From assembly GCA_009663005.1 (NCBI GenBank), contig VIGQ01001680.1, positions 1-15,000 on the forward strand: a stretch of 15,000 nt of DNA, read 5' to 3'. Made by a program: the position numbers and the translations under genes. Positions 8,306-15,000 of this stretch are shown here, one piece after another. The notes beneath the pieces are model-generated. The model was given only the letters and a program-made list of their open reading frames with translations. It was not told the DNA's origin and did no database searches. Every line of letters begins with the position of its first letter. The first letter of the stretch is position 1. This DNA comes from Actinidia chinensis (lineage: Eukaryota > Streptophyta > Magnoliopsida > Ericales > Actinidiaceae).

Positions 8306-8380
8306 AGTTGTTCCAGTCTAGATTAAATTTGCACGAATCTGATGGCAGGAGGCCAGAGAAGTTATTCTGTACTAAAGCTC
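8306..8380 (-). pseudogene. Exon remnant: LRR module (QNNFSG..SRLEQL)
   Basis: A 75-nt exon between TTTCTAG|GAG and CAACT|GTAAGT. The first half reads LVQNNFSGLLPS. The second half continues in another frame as SRLEQL, so at least one indel separates them; that frame also has a TAA just before. Equivalent to the family's SSNNFSGxIPxEIGxxxxLxQ module. Confidence 0.82.
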
Positions 8381-8390
8381 CTAGAAAAAA

Positions 8391-8419
8391 AAGAAGCAAA
8401 AAAAAAAAAAAAAAAAAGT
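8391..8419. repeat. Poly-A / A-rich tract
   Basis: A-rich run broken by a GAAGC, lying just upstream (on the minus strand) of the acceptor of the 8306-8380 exon, where it supplies the polypyrimidine tract. A simple homopolymer, not a gene. Confidence 0.9.
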
Positions 8420-8709
8420 ACAACAACAGTGTAAATAATTAACATGTTAATGATATGTACAAAATAGGGATGCCATTTCAATTCTTTGTCGGTATTTATT
8501 CAGTTTTTTGAATGACTGATTTCGGAAAGTGGTCATCAAGAGAACAATAGCAAAAAGATCGGATCAAAATAACAGCAACTGCAGAATAGATATATACATA
8601 AGCGAACCATGGCAATCAAGTTTTCCTTTCAATCGGTAGATTTAGAAGTAGGAAAATCAAAACATCAAGTTGTTTACTTAAAAACATAAAAAGTGAAGGA
8701 ATAACATAC

Positions 8710-8785
8710 AGTGATCTTAATCAGTTAAGTTTTCCAAGTTTCTTTGGCAGCTTATTCCCCCATAATGCATTAAGACCCAGGCTTC
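8710..8785 (-). pseudogene. Exon remnant: LRR module (SLGLNAL..LPKKLGKL)
   Basis: Acceptor CCTTAG|GA and donor CACT|GTATGT both survive. Read in the family's phase it gives SLGLNALWGNKLPKKLGKLN, then a TGA, then LRS. Against the family pattern (GxNALSGPLPKELGxLTxLRxL) there is about one extra residue and one nonsense codon. Confidence 0.8.
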
Positions 8786-8879
8786 CTAAGGACATTAATG
8801 AGGAATGTCAGAACAATAAAGCAGTGTACTAAATCTTAAAAACCAGCAAATTGATAATAAAAATTAAGATGGGCTTAAG

Positions 8880-8953
8880 AGGTACTGCATGTGAATTAGA
8901 TTGCCAATGGATGCAGAAGGGGGACCGCGTTCAGGTTAATTTTGGCCAAAGTT
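8880..8953 (-). pseudogene. Exon remnant: LRR module (NFGQN..ASIGNLIHMQYL)
   Basis: Acceptor TTATCGCAG|AAC is preserved. The exon gives FGQN, an in-frame TAA, then ASIGNLIHMQYL, matching the family's GQNxLTGxLPxxIGNLTxMQ. The expected donor after TACCT is damaged: the sequence reads CTTAAG where GTAAG would be expected. Confidence 0.8.
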
Positions 8954-9195
8954 CTGCGATAAATGGAAATAAACTTAGCAGTGATTTTGATGAAGGACAC
9001 AAAAAGAAAATATGAAGGACTCTGAGGAAAACTAGACCAATAAATGTATGAGCAACGAGTATCTAAATGGTTAAGTGCGTTTCATAAATTACAAAGGTTT
9101 TTCAGTTTTTGATAGCAATTTACAAACGAGAAAAAGATGTGGTAGAATCGATCGAAAGGAGACTTATTAGAAACATCATGATGAAGAAAACATAC

Positions 9196-9274
9196 AAATA
9201 GATGAGAAAGTCAAAGTCAATAAGCCATCTATCTGGGATATTTCAACCGACAACATTCAAGGACATAGACTTTC
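9196..9274 (-). pseudogene. Exon remnant: first LRR module (KVY..LNVVG)
   Basis: Flanked by a pyrimidine-rich acceptor (GTGGTCAG|G at 9275) and donor ATTT|GTATG (9195-9191). It starts in the expected phase with KVYV. A one-base insertion then shifts the frame to LNVVG, followed by TGA and NIPD. The family pattern here is KVYALNVVGxIPxELWTLTFL. At 79 nt it is longer than the usual module. Confidence 0.8.
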
Positions 9275-9580
9275 CTGACCACAAAATTGAATGAAAAGAA
9301 AGAAAAAGAAAAAGAAAACAATTAGCGAGAGAATTCAACAAAAACAGTAACTACACATCAAGATAGTAAAAATCAAGGTTCTCAACTTCAAACGGACATA
9401 GGATTATTATGGTAGCTGTACGAAATTGGTGGACAAAATGAAGTTATCCTGGTGTTGGTAGATTCAGACATTGAATTTGCATTTCCTACCACTAGCTTCC
9501 AATAGAAAATGAAAGTCCATTAGAACTTACGTCATTCAACAACATCATTGTCCCTGAGAGTGATGTTAACGACAAAAGAG

Positions 9581-9746
9581 TGACCATATTAGGGCATTGT
9601 TCATTTGGGTATCGTCGCTGTGGCTCAAATTCAATACTGGCACTAACCACAAATTCACCTGGTAGTCCTCACACTAGTGTTGGACGCACTACGTAAGTAG
9701 GTGCCAGATCGGATGATAACCCAAATGTAGTGCGTAAATGGGGTCA
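9581..9746. mobile_element. Small inverted-repeat element (MITE-like), 166 bp
   Basis: The left arm TGACC...GGGCATTG then CATTTGGGTATCGTC is mirrored by the reverse complement of the right arm (TGACCCC, GCACTA, CATTTGGGTTATCATC). Inner copies of CTGGCAC and GTGCCAG and a central perfect palindrome ACACTAGTGT (9671-9680) add further pairing. It sits in the first LRR intron of the kinase relic. No ORF. The superfamily cannot be fixed because target duplications are unclear. Confidence 0.6.
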
Positions 9747-10313
9747 TCAAGCATTTTTGTTGTGCTATTAGCTCAATTTTGTTACCAGTTACTTACCAAT
9801 TTTTATATATATTAAATCCCATCGTTTATACTAAAAAATAATATCTCGTACATTTAGGTAATTATACTTTTTCTTTAGTGTGGGGCTTTGTTGCCCGTCC
9901 CTTTTTTTCCGTTCACACCCGAAACATGGTTCAAATCATCCATCTCAATTCACATTTGTCAATTACTTTGGTCTGAATTGCATGACCATCTTTTCCGTCA
10001 CTTTTTTCAATTATCTCGCCTTCGAACTCATCCACATGCATTCATTTATTTCTCTCTTTATCTTAAAACATTAATTCATGTATTGATGCCGGTACTCGTA
10101 TGGTACAGCAAGTCAATATGGCAAATCTACAAAAAAGTGGGAGCACAAAATTTGGAGTAATGCATTATCAAGACCACCAAGTGCAGAAGTTACACAAATG
10201 GTTTAGTCGAATAAGGATTCAACTTAAAAACACATTTTAATAACGAAATTAGGGTCCAAATCAGATTAAATGTCATCATTAAAGATCTTACAAACTGCAG
10301 CTTAATTCTACAG

Positions 10314-10375
10314 TCAAGTTAATCGTAGAAAAAAGTCCATAAAATCAAGCTAATCATAGAAAAAAGTCCTGTGAT
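10314..10375. repeat. 31-bp tandem duplication, two copies
   Basis: Two adjacent units (10314-10344 and 10345-10375), each reading TCAAG(T/C)TAATC(G/A)TAG followed by six A's and GTCC. They differ at a few positions only. No function is apparent; probably a replication-slippage duplication. Confidence 0.85.
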
Positions 10376-10403
10376 GATAACTACATCTCTGTAAAAAAAG
10401 AGA

Positions 10404-10700
10404 GTACTATTCTAGCATAATGTGCGGCTTGTGGTTTATGGGTACAGAAAAAACTAAGACAACAAAAGTTAATAAGTGTTTCGCGGACCCAGTAACACTA
10501 AGTGGACCAATTTTTGCAAAGGTATAGCTATTTAGTGGAGTAGATGAGTGCTCAAGGTGCGTGGGACATGATGTTTTTGCCAAATATGTGGTTGCAGGTT
10601 TAAAAAGAGCAAATTTAAAGAAGTGTAGTGGGGGTCCCAACTGTACAATCCCCTCCCCTCCTTCTCTCAAGCACGGCTGCAAGTTGCAGATGCTCTAACA
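10404..10700 (-). mobile_element. Possible degraded hAT-like MITE
   Basis: On the minus strand the segment opens with TTAGAGCATCTGCAACTTGC, a start of the kind seen in plant hAT-type MITEs. It closes near 10404 with a weakly complementary AGAGAGTACTATTC. It is more GC-rich than its surroundings. Terminal match is poor and I could not find an 8-bp target duplication, so this is tentative. Confidence 0.25.
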
Positions 10701-11182
10701 TCAAGGACATATTTGGGAGTTTCCTTTGAACAAAGTTGAGTTAACATGCTGGTTACTGCCATTTTGCATATAGCCTGACACTAACAATTGGCTAATTAGG
10801 TCCAATATATGAATGCTAATAACTTCGGATGGGCAGGTGCTAAGCGCTACAGCTATCTCGCAAAGTTTCCTAAAATTTTTCAACTTTATAGTAAGCATTA
10901 CTACTAATATTTTCAAAATTAGATATAATTAGCCACCATCAATGTCAAAATTAGCACTAATTTTCATGATAACTTATTAGGTTTACGAATTTTTGTTTGT
11001 ACTTATAACCTCCCTAAGTTAAAATCCGCACGCAATGAATGTCACGGGATATTTTTCCGAAGTGAAAACATAACGACTGCAATTTGAATGAGACAGTATA
11101 CCAAGGGGACAATACGACGTCGATCACAGATGGCGTGGCGTGGTGAGAGGGGTGCTAGTAATACTCGTGTGTTTGATCTTAC

Positions 11183-11380
11183 AGATTGGTAACGTGGCAA
11201 ACAGTGCCATGCATTCGCATTTAAATGCCGGGATTTGTAGTAGTCCATTGGAGGTCTCAATGCTGGTGAGTCGCCTACGTCGCTCCGGTGCACAGCTCTC
11301 CGCTTGATGTTCCAATGATATGAACGCCATAGCCCCCAAGGTGGAACACGGGTTCACGGCGTTCACTGCCAACAAATTCA
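11183..11380 (-). pseudogene. Exon remnant: N-terminal cap of the LRR kinase
   Basis: Spliced out by a good donor (CCAATCT|GTAAGATC, GT at 11182-11181). One frame gives SSGELCTGAT around 11303-11274, like the ISGELC(S/T)GAA cap motif. Another gives LTSIETSN and FKCEC (near 11225-11211), like the DST...NPxIKCDC stretch. The reading therefore changes frame inside the exon, and a TAG follows CTGAT. The upstream limit is uncertain: a possible acceptor (TTGGCAG) lies at 11366-11372. The signal peptide exon and start codon are not identified. Confidence 0.75.
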
Positions 11381-11570
11381 CAAGCAATAACCAAACCCCA
11401 CCCTCCGCCGTTGCAGTAACTCCGGTTTCGTTTTATAATTGCAGAAAAAAAAACTTGCACAAAAACTGTTTTTGAAAACAAAAAATTAATTCTTTGAGAA
11501 GATTTCCCAAAAAAACCATGAAAATAAATTAAACCTTATCATTTTAATTCAGTAAAAATTTAAATTATCA

Positions 11571-11858
11571 GTTAGTTTCCGTCCGAAACCAAACTATCTT
11601 TTCGACCCAAAATGCACTTGGAAGACCCACTTATAAAGGTTTGTACTTTTTAAAACCCTAATCGAGCCATTCTTATTTTAAAATAGCATAATAAAAATTT
11701 AATTTTTTTAAATAAATACAAAACTCAAACTTTTTAATTTATCTTATTAATTGGTTTGATTAGGGCATTAAAAAGTATAGTCCTATACGAAGTTATTTTC
11801 ATGCATTTTTTTGTGGAAAGCAATAGGTTCCGTTAATCCTAGGTGAACGGAAATTAAC
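11571..11858. mobile_element. Degraded long-inverted-repeat element, about 288 bp
   Basis: The left arm and the reverse complement of the right arm share a series of blocks in the same order: GTTA(G/A)TTTCCGT, AAAATGCA, TATA.GG, TACTTTTTAA, CCCTAATC and a CCA just after. An AT-rich centre separates the arms. No ORF and no clear target duplication. The form suggests a non-autonomous DNA transposon, perhaps Mutator-like. Confidence 0.55.
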
Positions 11859-12235
11859 GAATAATTTATATTGCTACCAAATTAAAAAAATATGGTTTGA
11901 ATTGTTATAATTAAAACTGTATTGTTTATTTGTTCTCATGGTTAAAACTAAGGATTTTTTTCTAATTCTCCCTTATTCTTTTTATATAAATCTATTTCTT
12001 AACAAAAAATTTTTTAAAAATTTAAAGACATTTTTTAAAAAGCTTCTAAAACATGTTGTTCTTTTCTAAAATATTGTCGACAATAAGTTTCTACATTGTA
12101 ATCAAAATAAATTTAGGAAAATTATTCGGCAAAGTAATTTAAAAACCACAGCGGCTATGCTCTACATTTTCAGTAAGTTTTGCATAACATATTAATATTT
12201 GTTCTGATAGTTTCTTGACAAAATTTTTTGGCCAG
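11859..12235. other. AT-rich intergenic sequence
   Basis: Homopolymeric A and T runs, no ORF or repeat terminus recognised. Confidence 0.6.
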
Positions 12236-12412
12236 AGATTACATTGACCTCCCAGAGGTTTACCTATAAGACACCCACGTCCCCCTGATGTTTGACCAAT
12301 ATTATAGTGACCTACCCCTTGAAGTTTGAAAAATTACTCTGAAACCCATTGATCACTGTAGGGGTACTTTGTGTATTAAGAAAAACCTCAGGGAGGTTAG
12401 TGTAATTCTACT
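12236..12412. mobile_element. Small MITE related to the adjacent fold-back element
   Basis: Left end ATTACATTGACCTCCCAGAG pairs with the right end (reverse complement AATTACACTAACCTCCCTGA). The interior carries family strings such as TTTGAAAAATTACTCT and, on the other strand, CTTAATACACAAAGTACCCC, which also occur in the arms of the 12438-13690 element. About 177 bp, non-coding, target duplication not clear. Confidence 0.75.
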
Positions 12413-12692
12413 AGTTGTTTAATAGGGTTTCCAAATTTAGGGGTGAATTACCACTGACTCCCCTGAGGGTTGCCTTAATACACAAAGCACCCTACGTTTG
12501 AAAACTATAGTTGACCTCCCCTGAGTTTGAAAAAATTTATTCTCTTAACCGCCATGACACAACACTTTTTATTCTTATATCCTTATGAAATACCAAAATA
12601 CCACCAACTCTCTTTGTCTCTCTCGTTGGCCCCTTTATTTAGTTTTATTTGTACTTTTTATTATAAATTTTTAATACCTTGATTCATATTTT

Positions 12693-12827
12693 TTAACAAA
12701 AGATAAATTTCCTTTTTTGTTACTTTTCTTATGTATTTTTTTTGTACACTTTTATTTTTATTTTATTTCATTATTATTAGTTTTTTTAATTACCCTCTAA
12801 TTAATTTTTTTTAACAAAAAATAAATG
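12693..12827. repeat. Internal duplicated unit in the left arm of the fold-back element
   Basis: TTAACAAAAGATAAAT (12693) recurs as TTAACAAAAAATAAAT (12811), 118 bp apart, each after an ATACC/TACCC string and a T-run. The right arm has the mirror pair, with GTTA cores at 13287-13290 and 13393-13396, 106 bp apart. The duplication is therefore present in both arms. Confidence 0.65.
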
Positions 12828-13262
12828 TTTTGGGGTTATTTTGGTATTTTTTTTGTACTCTCTATGTTTTTAGTTGGACTTGTGATTAGTATTTTTCTTT
12901 AAACCCTTTAATGAATTGTACAAAAAAAGAAAGACATTTGATGAGGTTTGTATTATTTGTGTTGGACCATTTTATGTGTATTATTTTGGTTCTTTTGGTA
13001 CCCTTTTATTTTTTCATTTTTCTTTTAATACCCTTTGATTATTTTTTATTTTTTATTTATATTTTTTCTTAATACCCTGTTTTATTTTTATTTTGTATTT
13101 ATTTTTTTTGTGAATACCATTGGGAGGCTATTGTTTATAAAAATTTAAAAAAATAATACGAAGGGTATTAAAAGAGAAAAAATCAAAATGGTATAAAAAA
13201 CATCAAAGGGTATTAAAATAAAAAATAAAAAAAGAAAATGGGTTACAAAAAAGAAAAAAAAG

Positions 13263-13296
<34 letters not shown>

Positions 13297-13470
13297 CAAT
13301 AAATCAAAAGGTTGAAAAGAAATAATAAAATAAAATAAAGGGTACAAAAAGGGAAAAAAAAATAAAAAATAACAAAAAGGGGATCATTTTTTGTTAAAAA
13401 ATATGAATCAAAGAGTATTAAAAAAATTTATAATAAAAAGTAAAATAAAAATAAAAATAAAAGGGTTTAA

Positions 13471-13513
13471 AAAGAGAGAGAGAGAGGGGAGGGATGAGAG
13501 AGAGAGAGAGAGT
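13471..13513. repeat. GA dinucleotide microsatellite
   Basis: GAGAGAGAG runs broken by GGGAGGGAT, in the right arm of the fold-back element. The left arm has a shorter TCTCTCT partner near 12617-12624, so the repeat has expanded in one arm only. Confidence 0.85.
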
Positions 13514-13584
13514 TGGCGGGCATTTTGGTAATTTATAAGGAGATAAAGGAGAAAAGTGGTGTCAGGGAGTGTGAGGGGATTGAG

Positions 13585-13635
<51 letters not shown>

Positions 13636-13690
13636 AGAGTGTTTTATATATTAAAAGCAAATCTCAGGGGAAGTCAGTGTAATTCACCTA

Positions 13691-14375
13691 AAAATTATGG
13701 TAATGTTTTCAAGTTGTGTGCTTATATGAAACTACACACATGATCCGAACATTTAACTGTAAGGTCATTGTTCAAATTGATCATTCAAGTGAAAAATCAT
13801 ATTTATGGTATTTGTAGCTAATCCTCGAAATTTTTTGTCAAGATTAATGTGTATAAGTAAAACCTTTCATTTTATTAGACAAAATGTGTTTTGATTTCTT
13901 TGATGAAACCAATTGTTTTAATGAATAATCTGTCAAACCATACTTACAAAAAAAAATGTTGATATCAATTAGATATGTCCAAGGTATTTTGTATTCCGTC
14001 AACTTTACTATACTGCTTAATCTTTAATTTTAGAGAAGTTTGGTGTTTAATAAAAAAAAAATTTATAGAAAACATTGAAATTATGATTTAAAATTTAAAA
14101 AATTGAGTGATATTTAAAATAAAAAAGATAAAAAAATATTTTTTTTTTCAAAAATTATTTCAAAATAATACACGCAAAAACTGACTATGAAATCACAACC
14201 AAACATAGCTTAGTTCTTAAAACTTTATCAATAAGACAATTTTTCTTAAATTATTTCTGCTTCATCTAATTTAGGGTTGGTAAATTTGTTACGAAAATGC
14301 TAGGTTTATGTAACAAAGTTTACAACTTGTTTATCCACATTTTCAAAACGACACCGATTTAACAAAAAATTAAAT
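13691..14375. other. AT-rich intergenic sequence upstream of the plus-strand candidate gene
   Basis: No ORF or transposon end recognised. It includes a stem-loop: AAATTTGTTAC (14282-14292) pairs with GTAACAAAGTTT (14310-14321) across a 17-base loop. A promoter for the following exon could lie here, but I see no well-placed TATA box that I would commit to. Confidence 0.5.
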
Positions 14376-14600
14376 CCCCACTCTCTCTCTCTCCCCCCAT
14401 TCTCCTCCTCTTCCTCTCTTCCTCCTACCCTTCCTCACTCACCCTTCCACCAAAATCCCACTCTCTCTCATCGATGCTCCCTTCTCCCCTCCTCTCCTCC
14501 CCCCTCTCTCATAAAAATCCTTCCCTCCACCCTTCCTCCCACCCCCTCTCTCAACCTTTCCCCCTAACCTCTCGTCCCCAACATCCTCTTTCCCGATTAC
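14376..14600 (+). promoter_or_regulatory. CT-rich tract, probable 5' leader of the downstream gene
   Basis: Almost pure pyrimidine runs (CTCTCTCTCTCCCCCC, TCCTCCTCTTCCTCTC, and similar) for over 200 bases on the plus strand. Such Y-rich stretches are common around plant transcription starts and 5' UTRs. It forms open frames on both strands through low complexity alone, which should not be read as genes. Confidence 0.5.
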
Positions 14601-14605
14601 CACAA

Positions 14606-15000
14606 ATGGACGCACCCATTTCAAAATCTACACCTATGACCACCCACGCAATCCTTCCATTTTCCATCCCCCCCCTATCCGATACCCAATTCCACAACTC
14701 CAACATCCTAGAACCCCCCGCGATTTTCACCAAAGCTCCCCGCCCCCCCGACTTCATGGATGAAGCTTTCTTGAGAATCGAAACCTCAAGCCCTCAAACT
14801 AACTCGGTGCTTATAAAGTAAGGGGCCCTCCGAGCGCCGCCAATAGTGACTCGCGACAAAGTCATTGGGTCTCTAGCTAGAATCGGCTCTGACTCGGTCG
14901 GAATGCGGAACACTGGGGTTACAGACGAGTTGAACTCATTGACTCAGCTGGCTGGACTGTACGGCGGAGTTTGGAACTGGAAAGGTAGTTGGTTTTTTGT
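14606..15000 (+). CDS. Possible 5' exon of an unrecognised plant protein, broken by an in-frame TAA, runs to window end
   Basis: I do not recognise this protein. ATG at 14606 sits in a good plant context (ACAAATGGA) right after the CT-rich leader; an upstream in-frame ATG at 14474 lies inside that leader and is less likely. The first 71 codons (MDAPISKSTPM..., then FMDEAFLRIETSS) are Pro/Ser/Thr-rich and end in TAA at 14819. The same frame is then open for 59 codons to the edge, with complex sequence (DKVIGSLARIGSDSVG, DELNSLTQLAGLYGG). Composition changes from the AT-rich flank to near 50% GC, as for plant exons. A donor-like AAAG|GTAGTT followed by T-rich sequence lies at 14985. The TAA could be a true stop, a mutation, or within a short 63-nt GT-AG intron (14818-14880) that would keep the frame. 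That segment is GC-rich, which argues against an intron. Confidence 0.4.

Larger units (their letters stand above)
9747..11182. other. Intron-like and unassigned AT-rich sequence
   Basis: Between the cap exon and the first LRR exon of the relic. No protein-like exon was recognised on either strand. The overlapping open frames at 9880-10160 are low complexity and resemble nothing I know. It contains a two-copy 31-bp tandem repeat (10314-10375) and a possible degraded MITE (10404-10700), listed separately. Confidence 0.6.
284..11380 (-). pseudogene. LRR receptor-like kinase pseudogene (LRR-VIII-2 type), multi-exon, 3' part outside the window
   Basis: Intact members of this family are plasma-membrane receptor kinases with a signal peptide, N-terminal cap, LRRs, malectin domain, transmembrane helix and Ser/Thr kinase. 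Reading the minus strand, I find in order: a cap exon (SSGELCTGAT, FKCEC), LRR modules (LNVVG, ASIGNLIHMQYL, LGLNAL, QNNFSG, YIDS, GNWSKLTV, FQGNS, RNNKISGSIPP, GNNK), a WS-like module, and the exon with the ELLQKNFP motif that precedes the malectin domain. Family assignment rests on my recall of the At1g56140-like pattern; the order and most 63-79 nt exon sizes fit it. Many introns keep GTAAG or GTATG donors and pyrimidine-CAG acceptors. Frameshifts, stop codons and two damaged acceptors make a functional product very unlikely. Introns are swollen by transposons. Malectin remainder and kinase would lie left of base 1, if they survive. Confidence 0.85.
12438..13690. mobile_element. Large fold-back element with near full-length inverted arms
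   Basis: The left end TAGGGGTGAATTACCACTGA pairs with the right end (reverse complement TAGGTGAATTACACTGACTT). Pairing continues inward: CTCCCCTGAG, TTAATACACAAA / TTAATATATAAA, GACCTCCCCTGAG, GAAATACCAAAATACC / AAATTACCAAAATGCC, CCAACTCTCT, and then T-rich ATACC-type sequence to a centre near 13130. Each arm is thus about 600 bp. The strand is T-rich left of centre and A-rich right of it. Long inverted repeats with almost no interior fit a fold-back or Mutator-like non-autonomous DNA transposon. It encodes no transposase. Target duplication is not exact. Confidence 0.85.

Noticed and set aside
9524..9560. GTAAGTT donor on the minus strand after AATGATGTTGTTGAATGAC, first thought to end the cap exon
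   Set aside because: A far better cap exon with its own donor was found at 11183-11380.
9880..10160. Two overlapping plus-strand open frames of 64 and 90 codons
   Set aside because: Phe/His-rich, AT-derived, no recognisable domain and inside the relic's large intron.
14439..14757. Gly/Arg-rich minus-strand open frames opposite the CT-rich tract
   Set aside because: Simple reverse reading of pyrimidine repeats; no codon structure.
1..15000. CRISPR arrays, tRNA or rRNA genes, bacterial operons, phage or viral genes
   Set aside because: No regularly spaced repeats, no cloverleaf or conserved rRNA strings, no Shine-Dalgarno-linked ORFs and no viral protein motifs apart from the copia remnant were seen by eye.

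Overview
This looks like an AT-rich stretch of a flowering plant (probably eudicot) nuclear genome. The evidence is an intron-rich receptor-kinase gene relic, plant-type Ty1/copia LTRs, an L1-like LINE tail, MITEs and a CT-rich plant-style leader. I see no prokaryotic gene, tRNA, rRNA, CRISPR array or viral gene, and I cannot name the species.

The main content is a dead gene that conventional ORF calling hides. From about 11.38 kb down to about 0.28 kb, on the minus strand, lie at least 15 exon remnants of a leucine-rich-repeat receptor-like kinase of the LRR-VIII-2 type (Arabidopsis At1g56120/130/140-like: N-terminal cap, LRR modules, malectin domain, kinase). They are in the correct order. 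Most LRR modules sit on exons of about 72 nt between phase-2 introns, and many intron borders still read as plant splice sites. Nearly every exon has indels, stops or a damaged acceptor; one 72-nt exon (4364-4435) is intact. The window ends inside the malectin-region exon, so any malectin remainder and kinase would lie to the left of base 1.

Its introns hold transposon insertions. They contain a 5'-truncated LINE-like tail (1286-2081), a copia solo LTR (4748-5091) and an internally deleted copia element with two LTRs and a near-perfect 5-bp target duplication (5503-7653). A 453-bp Harbinger-like MITE (5937-6389) is nested in the copia, and a small inverted-repeat element sits at 9581-9746.

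From 11.4 to 14.3 kb is very AT-rich repeat DNA. It includes a degraded inverted-repeat element (11571-11858), a small MITE (12236-12412) and, about 25 bp on, a related large fold-back element of about 1.25 kb (12438-13690) whose two arms make up almost its whole length. A CT-rich tract from about 14376 then leads into a possible protein-coding 5' exon on the plus strand (ATG at 14606). I do not recognise it; it carries an in-frame TAA and runs to a possible splice donor at 14985.

The parts do not form a pathway or an operon. The window reads as a receptor-kinase pseudogene filled with and flanked by old transposons, followed by the possible start of an unrelated gene. I found no convincing new molecular system.
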